From Oscillospiraceae bacterium (GTDB lineage: Bacteria > Bacillota > Clostridia > Oscillospirales > Oscillospiraceae): DNA of 64,000 bases. Location: positions 62,001-126,000 of the forward strand of contig WRLE01000007.1 in the NCBI GenBank assembly GCA_009777775.1. The letters are read 5' to 3'. The notes below the pieces were generated by a model, which was not told where the DNA came from, did no database searches, and saw nothing but the letters and a program-made list of their open reading frames with translations. Below are positions 8,478 through 16,963 of this stretch, one piece after another (the first letter of the stretch is position 1; each line of letters opens with the position of its first letter). The position numbers and the translations under genes are program-made.

Positions 8478-9575
8478 TCACGGATTAAATAGCTTGCGGG
8501 TCTCTTCGTATAAGGTATCCAAGAACGGAATTGGTGCTGCCATTGCGGAACAAAAGACTGGTTTTTGAGCATAATCGACACAATACTTATCAATAAAGCG
8601 TTTCGCCGATGCTTTTGCTTCTGCTTTGTCAACTGGCTCATTGGGAACGACCACTAAATCAGTTTCGATACCAAGGATAATTTGACCACCATATTGCTCA
8701 TAGAGCATTGCCTTGTCATTCATGGGCTGTCCGCTCCAGGAATCGCAACCCATTTCGATGTATGCAGGAACAATCATTTCGTTTTTGCCACAGGAGTGCA
8801 TATCTACAAACACTCCTCTGGAATGGCAATAGTCTACCACCTTTTTGATGTGTGGAACCAGCATTTCGCGTATAGTTGCCAGACTAAAGAAAGGTGAACG
8901 CTGGCTTCCCCAGTCATCATGAAGGTTTAGATTGTCGATTCCATATGCCCATATGTATTTGTCAACCATTTTAATATAAACGTCTGCGAGATAGTCAAAT
9001 AGCTCGTGAACTGCATCTTTTTGATCTTCATCAACTAGGGCAATAGCGGCTTTATCAAAATCCATGAATGCAATCAGTCTTTCAAAAAAACCTGTGAGAA
9101 TGGTAGCTGTGAGTCGCCTATCGGTATTGACGTATTCTGCATTGGCAGCTTTGGTGCCTTCCCAGTCCCAGGAATCCACATCAGGAAACTCTATTGAAGT
9201 TTTCCAATCGTTGGCATCCTCCATTGTTGGGTTGCCTGGTTTAACAATTGAACCTCCCACCATGGGTACGTAAATCCAAGCAACCCCGAATTTATCTTTG
9301 TAGCCCTCTGTGGCTACCATATCCCTTTCTTCTTGACTCAAGGGGTTGGCTTCAGACACAAAAACCCGGGCAATGTTGTCTGCATCGATTCTAGGAGTGA
9401 TGCTAAGGGAATCGCCGCTGCCAGGGAGCCATAGAGGCAGCTCTCGCTTGTATATCATGCGATAATTTTCCTTAGGTGTAATCGGGGTTTGATATCTCTT
9501 TGACACGCGCCCCATGGCTCCAGCGGTTTCTACTGCGTTTTCAATTTCTACCGGATCAAAAGGAACTCTGCTCAT
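8478..9575 (-). CDS. uroporphyrinogen decarboxylase-like methyltransferase (MtaA/URO-D superfamily)
   Basis: The 365-residue protein belongs to the URO-D superfamily, which includes corrinoid:thiol methyltransferases and enzymes of O- and N-demethylation systems. Visible motifs are LNLHDDWGSQRSPFFS and, near the C-terminal third, VFVDMHSCGKNE, the His-x-Cys zinc-binding pattern of methyltransferase members. It is not a haem-pathway HemE, since the Arg-rich N-terminal substrate motif is absent. It is a single-gene unit with its own promoter and terminator. The nearest corrinoid protein is 41 kb away. Substrate unknown; a methyl-transfer role is the best inference. Confidence 0.75.
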   Translation of the reverse strand: MSRVPFDPVEIENAVETAGAMGRVSKRYQTPITPKENYRMIYKRELPLWLPGSGDSLSITPRIDADNIARVFVSEANPLSQEERDMVATEGYKDKFGVAWIYVPMVGGSIVKPGNPTMEDANDWKTSIEFPDVDSWDWEGTKAANAEYVNTDRRLTATILTGFFERLIAFMDFDKAAIALVDEDQKDAVHELFDYLADVYIKMVDKYIWAYGIDNLNLHDDWGSQRSPFFSLATIREMLVPHIKKVVDYCHSRGVFVDMHSCGKNEMIVPAYIEMGCDSWSGQPMNDKAMLYEQYGGQIILGIETDLVVVPNEPVDKAEAKASAKRFIDKYCVDYAQKPVFCSAMAAPIPFLDTLYEETRKLFNP

Positions 9576-9634
9576 TAATATACCCTCCTTACATAATTGT
9601 GCAGTCGTTATTTAATCTATCCTGCATTGCTCTA

Positions 9635-9663
9635 ATTATATACACAGTTATGTAAAAAGTAAA
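9635..9663 (-). promoter_or_regulatory. sigma-A promoter of the URO-D-like gene
   Basis: On the minus strand, TTTACT (9658-9663) and TATAAT (9635-9640) are separated by exactly 17 nt. It lies about 60 nt upstream of the ATG at 9575. Confidence 0.75.
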
Positions 9664-9680
9664 CAAAATAATCACAGTTA

Positions 9681-9740
9681 CCCAATTCCTAATTCCTCAC
9701 TCCCAATTCCTCACTCCTCACTCCTCACTCCTAATTCCTA
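9681..9740. repeat. heptamer tandem repeat (CCTAATT/CCTCACT)
   Basis: About eight 7-bp units (CCTAATT, CCTCACT, CCCAATT) run continuously into the TAG stop codon of hydA at 9738-9740. This is the same family as 5264-5305 and 40780-40807. Confidence 0.85.
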
Positions 9741-11492
9741 CAGGTGTTCTGTATGCAATAAATGATGAGACCTCTCTCCAAGGGGTTTTCCTAGATACTC
9801 TTCATATAGTGCGAGTACATCAGCGTTTTCATGGGAATAGCGTATCGCACTTTCCCTATCGAGGCGCCATAATACCTCTCCCCGCTCCTGTGTGAGACTT
9901 TCATTCATATTGATGGGCTGACCGCCACCGCCAGCACAGCCACCTGGGCAAGCCATCACTTCCACAAAATCATAACTGACTTCGCCTTTTTTAAGTGCCT
10001 CAATAAGACTGCGAGCATTGCCAAGACCTGAGACAACAGCAACACGAACATCGCCAGCACCAGGAACATTGAAAGTAGCTTCTTTCCAGCCCTTAACCCC
10101 TCGCACAGCAGTAAAGGCATCGGGGTCTGGGTTTTCACCAGTCACCAGAAAATATGCACTGCGCAAGGCTGCATCCATGACTCCACCCGATGCACCAAAG
10201 ACCACAGCAGCTCCAGTACCGCTACCCAAAGGACTGTCAAATTCTTCTTCTGGCAAGAGGGGAACAACAACGCTTTGCGAATGTAGCATATTTGAAAGTT
10301 CCCTGGTTGTAATTACCACATCCACATCGGGGTCACCGCAACCATCTATCATTTCTGGTAAGTCACACTCGCTCTTTTTCGCTGTACATGGCATGACAGA
10401 AACACTGAATATGTTTTTCGGATCAACACCAATTTTTTCCGCAAAATACGACTTTGTCAAAGCTCCGAACATTTGTTGTGGGCTTTTAGCAGTCGAGAGA
10501 TTCCCCTTTAGTTCTGGATACTGTGATTTCAAAAAACGCACCCAACCAGGACAGCATGAAGTGAACATGGGCATTTTTCCAGGATGTTTATGCTCAGCTG
10601 ACAAGTCTGCATTTTCATTGACTGAAAGGCTATTGGTGAATCGCTCGATGAACTCTGCTCCCTCTTCCATAATGGTGAGGTCAGCAGCAAAATTCGTGTC
10701 AAAGACATAATCGAAACCTAAGCTGCGTAAAGCTGCTGCCATTCGTTTTGGTGTAGCAAACTCGCGACTTATACCAAATGACTCAGCCCATGCGCTTCTG
10801 ACTGCCGGAGCAACTTGGACGATAGTGATGATGTCGGGGTCTTCCAAAGCTTCGAATACCCTTTCACTATCATCCCTTGCCATTAGAGCTCCCACAGGAC
10901 AATTTGTTATACATTGACCGCACAAAGCGCAAGGAGCTTCTTTAATAGTACGGTTTTCAGAAACATCCACGCTAGTTCGTCCACCGGTTCCGGAAACATC
11001 CCAAACATTTAAGCTTTGAACTTTGTCGCATATTTGGATACAACGCATACATTTTATGCATTTACTCTCAATACGAACCAGTGGAAAACTCGTATCCCAT
11101 TTGTTTTCAGGGACATCATAGGAATAATACACATCCTGTATATTCAACTCCCTTGCCAAATCCTGAAGACTGCAATTACCATTTCTGGAGCAGGTGGGGC
11201 AATTGCAATCATGCTGGGAAAGAATAAACTGCACATTTGTGCGCCGTGCTTTCCTCACCCTTGGGCTATTGGTCAGCACTGACATACCCTCTTCAATCTT
11301 TGTGTTGCAAGCCGCAACCAAGCTATCTATTCCCTCAACTTCCACCACACATACGCGACAAGCACCAATTTCGTTTATTTCAGGCATATAACATAGAAAA
11401 GGAATTGCTATACCAGAAGCATTGGCAGCTTGGAGTATTGTAGTGCCTTCTTTAGCCTCAACCTTTTTTCCATTAATAGTTAATTTCACCAT
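9738..11492 (-). CDS. hydA: [FeFe] hydrogenase catalytic subunit, CpI-like
   Basis: The 584-residue subunit makes or oxidises H2 at the H-cluster. In order: an N-terminal [2Fe-2S] domain (CYMPEINEIGACRVC), a His-ligated [4Fe-4S] site (HDCNCPTCSRNGNC), two ferredoxin clusters (CIKCMRCIQIC and CALCGQCITNCPVG), then H-cluster motifs L1 TSCCPGW, L2 MPCTAKKSE and L3 MACPGGCAGGGGQP. All H-cluster cysteines are present. It has the modular (M3) layout of clostridial CpI without the C-terminal extension of trimeric bifurcating HydA. Its ATG overlaps the stop of the upstream subunit by 7 nt, so translation is probably coupled. Confidence 0.95.
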   Translation of the reverse strand: MVKLTINGKKVEAKEGTTILQAANASGIAIPFLCYMPEINEIGACRVCVVEVEGIDSLVAACNTKIEEGMSVLTNSPRVRKARRTNVQFILSQHDCNCPTCSRNGNCSLQDLARELNIQDVYYSYDVPENKWDTSFPLVRIESKCIKCMRCIQICDKVQSLNVWDVSGTGGRTSVDVSENRTIKEAPCALCGQCITNCPVGALMARDDSERVFEALEDPDIITIVQVAPAVRSAWAESFGISREFATPKRMAAALRSLGFDYVFDTNFAADLTIMEEGAEFIERFTNSLSVNENADLSAEHKHPGKMPMFTSCCPGWVRFLKSQYPELKGNLSTAKSPQQMFGALTKSYFAEKIGVDPKNIFSVSVMPCTAKKSECDLPEMIDGCGDPDVDVVITTRELSNMLHSQSVVVPLLPEEEFDSPLGSGTGAAVVFGASGGVMDAALRSAYFLVTGENPDPDAFTAVRGVKGWKEATFNVPGAGDVRVAVVSGLGNARSLIEALKKGEVSYDFVEVMACPGGCAGGGGQPINMNESLTQERGEVLWRLDRESAIRYSHENADVLALYEEYLGKPLGERSHHLLHTEHL

Positions 11493-13321
11493 TTTTCAAC
11501 CCTCGCTCCCTTTAAGGCACCAAAGCCGTAATGATCGCAGCGTAAGCAGCGTGAACATTCCTTTTCCACACCTTCCTGCGTCAGTCCACATTCAATATAA
11601 TCAAAATCCTTCTTTCTTTCAGAAGCCTCTCGCTCCGTGATGTTTACACGTCCGCGCTTATTTTTATTACGCAAACGAGCAGCGGGAATTTCCACATCCA
11701 CGCTAATTTTGTTATCGAAACCGAGATATTCGTCAATATTTGCTGCTGCAACTTTTCCAGCAGCAATCGCTTGTATAGCTGCTGCCGGTCCTGTGGCGCA
11801 ATCTCCTCCGGCAAATACTTTCCCATTTTGGAAAACTTCTCCACTGGGTAATGTCTTTAGAGCTCCCCATTCCAAAGGAAATCCACCTTCTTCAAAAACC
11901 GCTGTTTCCACCCTTTGACCAATTGCCATTATGATTAGGTCAGCTGAAATTCTCTCTTCCGGAAGATCCGCATCCATTGGAGTTGGTCTACCACCAGAGT
12001 CGATGTCACCAGGTAATTGCGGCTTTATCCATAAAGCGGTAGCATTACCTTGTGCATCCACTTCGATGCGTGCAGGAGCTTTTAAAGTCAAAAGCTCTGC
12101 TCCCTCGGCAATAGCACCCTCGACTTCCTCGGGTAGTGCAGTCATGTCTGTTTGCCTGCGTCTATATACGCAATACACTTTTTTAGCCCCAAGGCGTATG
12201 GAAGTTCTGGTGGCATCCATGGCGACATTGCCTCCGCCCACTACAACAACAGTTTTACCAACGAAACCCGGATGCTCTTCATCGCCAATACCCCGTAGCA
12301 GCTCAACAGCAGACATAACACCATTTGAATCCTCACCTTCGATGCGAGCTTTGCTGTCTGTATGTGCACCAATGGCAACAAAAACGCTGTCATAAGAATC
12401 AATGATTTCATCTAAGGAAATGTCTGTACCTATATTTATACCCAGCTTCACATCGACGCCTGTTTTAAGGATAGCCTCGATGTCTCTATCAAGTAACTCC
12501 CTGGGGAAACGATATGCAGGAATACCATATCGAAGCATTCCGCCAAGCTTCTTTCTACGCTCGTACACGGTGACACTATGACCCATAAGGCTCAGAAAAT
12601 ATGCAGCTGATAATCCTCCTGGACCACCTCCAATGACGGCGACTTTCTTTCCGGTGGAAGCTGCGTTTTGAGGTGGAGGGACTATCCCCGAATGGTCGGC
12701 GATGTATTGCTTAATGCCTCTGATGTTAATTGCACTATCTATCATAGCCCTGCGGCAATGGGTTTCGCAGGGATGCTCACAAACATATGCGCAAGCAATG
12801 GGAAATGGATTGTCCTTGCGAATAAGACGCAAAGCATCAGTTAGACGACCTTCACCAGCAAGTGCTATGTAACCTGGCACATCGACTCCAGCTGGGCAAA
12901 GCTTTACGCATGGAACAGGAGCGCTTGTCCCTGCAAGGCAGCGACCTTTCGTAATATGTTCCATGATGTCGTCTTTGAATGCACGAACACTGTCTCGCAC
13001 CATGCGGGCAGCATCGCTTCCGATTATGCAATCTGCGCTATCGATGATTGCAGCCGCTGTGCTTTCAAGGACTCCTATTGTCTTCTCTGTTGCCTTTCCA
13101 TCAAGGACATCCTTTAACATTTCCACTAACTTTCCAAGACCGATACGGCAGGGAGTGCATTTCCCACATGATTGGGCTTGACAAAGGGACGCAAAGTTCA
13201 GTGCCAAATCAACAGGACAAAGCCCCGGTGGTCCGGAGCCAAGCCTACGCTCCATATCGTTATATAACCCATCCATGTCTTGCTCGGTTCGGCTCTTGGC
13301 TATTAGCTCAAGTCTGCTCAT
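11486..13321 (-). CDS. NuoF Fe-S domain/GltD-type flavoprotein fusion, hydrogenase partner
   Basis: The 611-residue protein has two parts. Residues about 35-125 match the C-terminal [4Fe-4S] domain of NuoF-type subunits (SCGKCTPCRIG at 51-61, fourth Cys at 98). Residues about 130-600 match the small subunit of glutamate synthase (GltD): cysteines CVKLCPAG and CEHPCETHC, an FAD Rossmann motif VIGGGPGGLSAA, and an NAD(P)H motif VVVVGGGNVAMD. A C-terminal CSRCLRC may hold another cluster. The FMN/NADH-binding half of NuoF is missing. I start at ATG 13321 because AGGAGG lies 7 nt before it. It probably carries electrons between NAD(P)H and HydA, to which it is coupled by a 7-nt overlap. Confidence 0.85.
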   Translation of the reverse strand: MSRLELIAKSRTEQDMDGLYNDMERRLGSGPPGLCPVDLALNFASLCQAQSCGKCTPCRIGLGKLVEMLKDVLDGKATEKTIGVLESTAAAIIDSADCIIGSDAARMVRDSVRAFKDDIMEHITKGRCLAGTSAPVPCVKLCPAGVDVPGYIALAGEGRLTDALRLIRKDNPFPIACAYVCEHPCETHCRRAMIDSAINIRGIKQYIADHSGIVPPPQNAASTGKKVAVIGGGPGGLSAAYFLSLMGHSVTVYERRKKLGGMLRYGIPAYRFPRELLDRDIEAILKTGVDVKLGINIGTDISLDEIIDSYDSVFVAIGAHTDSKARIEGEDSNGVMSAVELLRGIGDEEHPGFVGKTVVVVGGGNVAMDATRTSIRLGAKKVYCVYRRRQTDMTALPEEVEGAIAEGAELLTLKAPARIEVDAQGNATALWIKPQLPGDIDSGGRPTPMDADLPEERISADLIIMAIGQRVETAVFEEGGFPLEWGALKTLPSGEVFQNGKVFAGGDCATGPAAAIQAIAAGKVAAANIDEYLGFDNKISVDVEIPAARLRNKNKRGRVNITEREASERKKDFDYIECGLTQEGVEKECSRCLRCDHYGFGALKGARVEKW

Positions 13322-13364
13322 AAATTCGCCTCCTAGCATTTCTAAAAGTTAATTAATCATAATC

Positions 13365-13389
13365 TGCATTATTCAAATTTCATAATGCA
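13365..13389. promoter_or_regulatory. dyad upstream of the hydrogenase operon
   Basis: TGCATTAT (13365-13372) and ATAATGCA (13382-13389) form a perfect 8-bp inverted repeat around 9 AT-rich bases. It sits 44-68 nt before the start of the hydrogenase operon, a typical operator position. The regulator is unknown; it does not match the Rex consensus. Confidence 0.4.
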
Positions 13390-13500
13390 AAAAAATAACC
13401 ATGTTTCATATTCCATTGGCATAACACCATGGATATGAACCAGGATTATTCTAAACCTTCAAGCAACTTTAATGTCAAGGGGTCAATGTGAAAATATTGA

Positions 13501-13531
13501 TTGATATTTACAAAAAAACATGAAATAATAT
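13501..13531 (+). promoter_or_regulatory. weak candidate promoter of the GNAT-methyltransferase gene
   Basis: TTGATA (13501-13506) and TAATAT (13526-13531) are spaced 19 nt apart, longer than ideal. They lie 44 nt before the ATG at 13575. Confidence 0.3.
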
Positions 13532-13574
13532 GGCACAAACTATACATTCTATGCATTATGGGAGGACGATAATC

Positions 13575-14666
13575 ATGCTGGAAATCATAAATATTCGAGA
13601 TCACCCTAAGTGGCTCGACCCTGGAACAGACTATTTTGCATCCAGATGGAATATCGACAAGCAACTATATTACGACAGCATCAAAGACAGCTTGACAACA
13701 CAAAACCCCGTTCCACGTTGGTATCTTTTGCTGCGGGATGAGGAAATAATCGGTGGCTTTGGGCTTATCGAAAACGATTTCATGGTGGGAACAGATCTAT
13801 CTCCCTGGCTTTGTGCATTGTACATTGAGCCCAATGAACGCGGACAGAATCTTGGTGCAAGCCTATTGGATCATGGCGTATACGAAGCTGAAATACTTGG
13901 CTTTACAAAGGTATATCTCAACACCGACCACATAGGTTATTTTGAAAAATACTTTTGGAACTATATTGGCGATTTTCCCCATCAAAGCGGTGTGGATGCC
14001 AGGGTTTACGAGTATGAAATTGATGAATTAGAAGAAATGTCAGCCTTTTTCAACATTCGTGCAGATTCATATGACAGCCATATGCTAGAAGGTCTTGGTT
14101 TAGAGGAATTTTATGAAAAAATAGCTGATTATTTTGAGACACCAATAAAGCGTATACTGGACTTAGGTAGTGGAACGGGACTGGAGCTGGAGAGCTTATT
14201 TGAGCTGTATCCAGAAATGGAAGCTACCTGCATTGATTTGTCGCAAGAAATGTTGAATATACTCGCAGACAAGTTTGCAGGAAAAAAGCTAAATTTGATA
14301 TGCGGTTCGTTCTTTGATGAGGATTTCGGCGGACCATTCGATAATGTGATTTCAACATATGCGCTCCATCATTTCGATGAAAAAGAGAAACTAGAGCTTT
14401 ATACAAAAATCTATAATGCAATGGCTCCAGGAGCTCAGTTTATTTTGGGTGATTACACTGTCAAAACGCTGGAGCGTCAAAAGGAAATCCTAGCTGCATA
14501 TGAAAAAATATTCATCAACCAGGGACTAAATGAAGATACACTATATCATTACGACCTCCCCTTCACAGTGGAAACTGAGATAGGTCTGATGAAGGAAGCC
14601 GGATTCGCATCAACAGAAATCGCAGAGCATACAGAATACAGAGCAATTATTATTGCACGCAAATAA
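13575..14666 (+). CDS. GNAT acetyltransferase/class I SAM methyltransferase fusion
   Basis: The 363-residue protein fuses two domains. Residues about 1-150 look like a GNAT N-acetyltransferase, with the acetyl-CoA loop seen as ALYIEPNERGQNLGASLLDH. Residues about 150-363 are a class I methyltransferase with motif I ILDLGSGTGLELE, an acidic CIDLSQEML and the post-motif NVISTYALHHF. The start at 13575 follows GGAGG at 13561-13565. It is a lone gene, divergent from the hydrogenase operon. The GNAT part resembles those acting on small amines or peptides; the substrate cannot be told. Confidence 0.75.
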   Translation: MLEIINIRDHPKWLDPGTDYFASRWNIDKQLYYDSIKDSLTTQNPVPRWYLLLRDEEIIGGFGLIENDFMVGTDLSPWLCALYIEPNERGQNLGASLLDHGVYEAEILGFTKVYLNTDHIGYFEKYFWNYIGDFPHQSGVDARVYEYEIDELEEMSAFFNIRADSYDSHMLEGLGLEEFYEKIADYFETPIKRILDLGSGTGLELESLFELYPEMEATCIDLSQEMLNILADKFAGKKLNLICGSFFDEDFGGPFDNVISTYALHHFDEKEKLELYTKIYNAMAPGAQFILGDYTVKTLERQKEILAAYEKIFINQGLNEDTLYHYDLPFTVETEIGLMKEAGFASTEIAEHTEYRAIIIARK

Positions 14667-14765
14667 AACTAAATTCATACGTCATGAAAGAATCAATTGG
14701 ACTGAGCAGCGGCTTATTTCCATTGAAAATCATTTACAAAGACGAGTGCGACAATTGTTGGAGCT

Positions 14766-16244
14766 TTAATCTGCAACATACACTAACTTTGCTGCGCTGC
14801 CTTTTGTGCTTTTGATGGACACTCCCGCATTCGATTGATCGATTATATATTCGACTGTTTCGACACTTATCCTCTCCCCTGGTGCTATTATCGGCACTCC
14901 CGGAGGGTATGCCCATATGTATTCCAATGAAACCCTGCCAATGCTTTCTTCCAATGCTACAAAGTTGCCAGTGGCATTGATTGCATCACTGGGAGCTGCT
15001 ACAATCACCGGCATAGGCAGTTGCATACTGACAAAACCATCTGATAATTTGCCATTGCAGCTGTCGCAAGCTTGCACGTCATTATTTAACACCGAACTCT
15101 CCATAGTACCCACACTTTTTAGCTCGTTATCAATCTCTACTAACGCTTTTGATAAACGAATAAACCCCTCATCGCTGTCGCAGATGCTGGTCATGGCTAT
15201 TGCATATTTTGCCGAAGCCATTTCCAGCTCTATTTTATATTTATTTCTGAGTTTTTCAGAAAGCTCAACTCCGCTCATTTGCGTTCCATGTGTCAGCACA
15301 ACTATTTTACCAGGGTCATGGTCAAATATCCCAGGATGATTTCCATAATTACATTTGCGCAGTATAAGCAGCTTCTCCAAAGCCATCACATTATCGTTGA
15401 AGCTTCTCAGCTTTTGCATATAGCCAGAAAAAAGCTCCTCCCTTTGGGTTTCCAGCAGCCTCAAGCAGCTGTCGATGGAAGCCATTAGTATATATGATGG
15501 GCTGGTAGTTTGAAAAACACCCAGCAATCGAGCAACTTCAGCGGTGAAATGATTGTCTTCCCTATGGAGCAGCAAGGCGCATTGAGTCAAAGCAGGGAGT
15601 GTTTTATGTAGGCTTGTAACAACAACATCAGCTCCCGCTTTAATCGAAGCAATTGGGAAATCAATAGAAAAGCCAAAATGGGCACCATGGGCTTCATCAA
15701 CGAACAATGGCACTCCCCTTTTATGGGCGATTTGGGCTATGCTTCCTATGTCACTGACAATGCCCTCATAGGTGGGTGAAGTCAAAACAACCAGCTTTAC
15801 ATCAGGGTTAGACTCCAAAGCTTCCTCCACCGCCGCTGGGTCAATGCTTAGGGCAATCCCGCTATTTTCATCCATTAACGGCATAATATATATGGGTGAT
15901 AACTCGAAAAGAGCGACAGCATTGTATACAGACAAGTGGCAATTTCGCGCCATGATAATTTTTTCACCCTTTTTCGCATATGCCCCAATCGTCGCTAGGA
16001 TTCCAACAGTGGAACCGTTTATCAATGGAAAGGCAATTGAGCTGCCATATAATTTTGCAGCTAATTGTGCAGTTTCTTTCAAAATACCTTCTGGGTCGTG
16101 AAGATTGTCAAAGCCGTTTATTTCGGTAATATCTATATCATAAGGAAGTCCCTTGGGGAGCATTTCAGCATTTCTTTTATGCCCCGGCATATGCATGGGG
16201 TATATTCCACTATTAGAATATTCTTTCAATTCATCGTATAACAT
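14766..16244 (-). CDS. Orn/Lys/Arg decarboxylase family protein (fold type I PLP enzyme)
   Basis: The 492-residue enzyme has the family's N-terminal MHMPGHKRN and ITEINGFDNLHDPEG, the FVDEAHGAHFGF motif with the PLP-pyridine Asp, and the lysine that binds PLP in TSLHKTLPALTQ. It is of the short clostridial and Bacillus type (SpeA/YaaO-like), without the receiver-like wing domain. The product could be agmatine, cadaverine or putrescine; the sequence alone does not decide. AGGTGA precedes the ATG by 9 nt. It stands alone between convergent and divergent neighbours. Confidence 0.88.
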   Translation of the reverse strand: MLYDELKEYSNSGIYPMHMPGHKRNAEMLPKGLPYDIDITEINGFDNLHDPEGILKETAQLAAKLYGSSIAFPLINGSTVGILATIGAYAKKGEKIIMARNCHLSVYNAVALFELSPIYIMPLMDENSGIALSIDPAAVEEALESNPDVKLVVLTSPTYEGIVSDIGSIAQIAHKRGVPLFVDEAHGAHFGFSIDFPIASIKAGADVVVTSLHKTLPALTQCALLLHREDNHFTAEVARLLGVFQTTSPSYILMASIDSCLRLLETQREELFSGYMQKLRSFNDNVMALEKLLILRKCNYGNHPGIFDHDPGKIVVLTHGTQMSGVELSEKLRNKYKIELEMASAKYAIAMTSICDSDEGFIRLSKALVEIDNELKSVGTMESSVLNNDVQACDSCNGKLSDGFVSMQLPMPVIVAAPSDAINATGNFVALEESIGRVSLEYIWAYPPGVPIIAPGERISVETVEYIIDQSNAGVSIKSTKGSAAKLVYVAD

Positions 16245-16326
16245 TATAGTTCATCACCTAATTATAAAATAGTGAATAAAAGCATACTACATATACCTAG
16301 CCATCGCAATAAGAAAATTGGCAAAA

Positions 16327-16366
16327 AGCGGTTCCGATTGCGCCAGCAATGGAACCGCTCTTTTTA
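16327..16366. terminator. strong hairpin terminator, T-runs on both sides
   Basis: AGCGGTTCC (16327-16335) pairs with GGAACCGCT (16351-16359) around an inner stem ATTGC/GCAAT. It is followed by CTTTTT on both strands. It most likely ends the minus-strand small secreted protein at 16445-16684. Confidence 0.8.
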
Positions 16367-16444
16367 ATAATTTGCGCGCATCTTATTGTACAGCCCGTGA
16401 AACCTGTCACCAGTTACGCTACCGAGTCGCAAAGCTGTGTGATT

Positions 16445-16684
16445 TTATTGGAATACATCCCAATTGTTGAAGCTTTCCATGCGGACAAGCTGATCGCCAT
16501 TTGGGTTCTCTCTCCAATGCTCGACCACAAACGTCTCATGAAGCGAGCCGCCTTGCAATGTATATGTTTCGACACGTATGTTTTCGCTATCCATTGCCAT
16601 AGCCATTCCTGGTACTATCGCAAATGCTACCAATATGGCAAGAATGAGTGTAATTGCTGCTGTTTTAGTATGTCTCTTTGTCAT
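16445..16684 (-). CDS. small secreted protein of unknown function
   Basis: The 79-residue product has a clear signal peptide: Lys/Arg start, hydrophobic ITLILAILVAFAIVPGM and a probable cleavage after AMA near residue 30. The mature part is about 50 residues (DSENIRVETYTLQGGSLHET) with no cysteines. An AGAGGT ribosome-binding site lies upstream and a strong terminator downstream, which supports a real gene. I recognise no family. Confidence 0.6.
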   Translation of the reverse strand: MTKRHTKTAAITLILAILVAFAIVPGMAMAMDSENIRVETYTLQGGSLHETFVVEHWRENPNGDQLVRMESFNNWDVFQ

Positions 16685-16845
16685 TGTTCAATACCTCTTT
16701 CATTAGTATAGTTTATTTAATGGAAATCCTTATATTTTTGGTTTCCTGTGTAATCTTTCCTTTCGTTGATTACAATTATATTTTACCAGAAATAAAAATC
16801 GTCACCACACCCAAAAGGGTAAAAATCAACACTGTTTTTAACATA

Positions 16846-16875
16846 TTTACACTATTATGAATCCTGTGATATACT
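16846..16875 (+). promoter_or_regulatory. promoter of thiN
   Basis: TTTACA (16846-16851) and TATACT (16870-16875) are separated by 18 nt. It lies about 90 nt before the thiN ATG. The rest of the 279-bp gap is AT-rich with nothing else clear. Confidence 0.6.
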
Positions 16876-16963
16876 ACATGAAAATCATAGAACACTAAGT
16901 GTAGCAAGACAAACGAACCATAAACGGACCCAATTAAATGAGCAATACAAAAGGATAAATATC

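Noticed and set aside
10018-10710. A 230-codon plus-strand frame antisense to hydA
   Set aside because: It lies wholly within a gene whose H-cluster motifs are certain. Its composition (Ser/Pro/Thr-rich) is that of a shadow frame and it has no ribosome-binding site.
13340-13362. Rex operator upstream of the hydrogenase operon
   Set aside because: GTTAATTAATCATAAT has only a weak resemblance to TTGTTAA-N4-TTAACAA and lacks the symmetric half.
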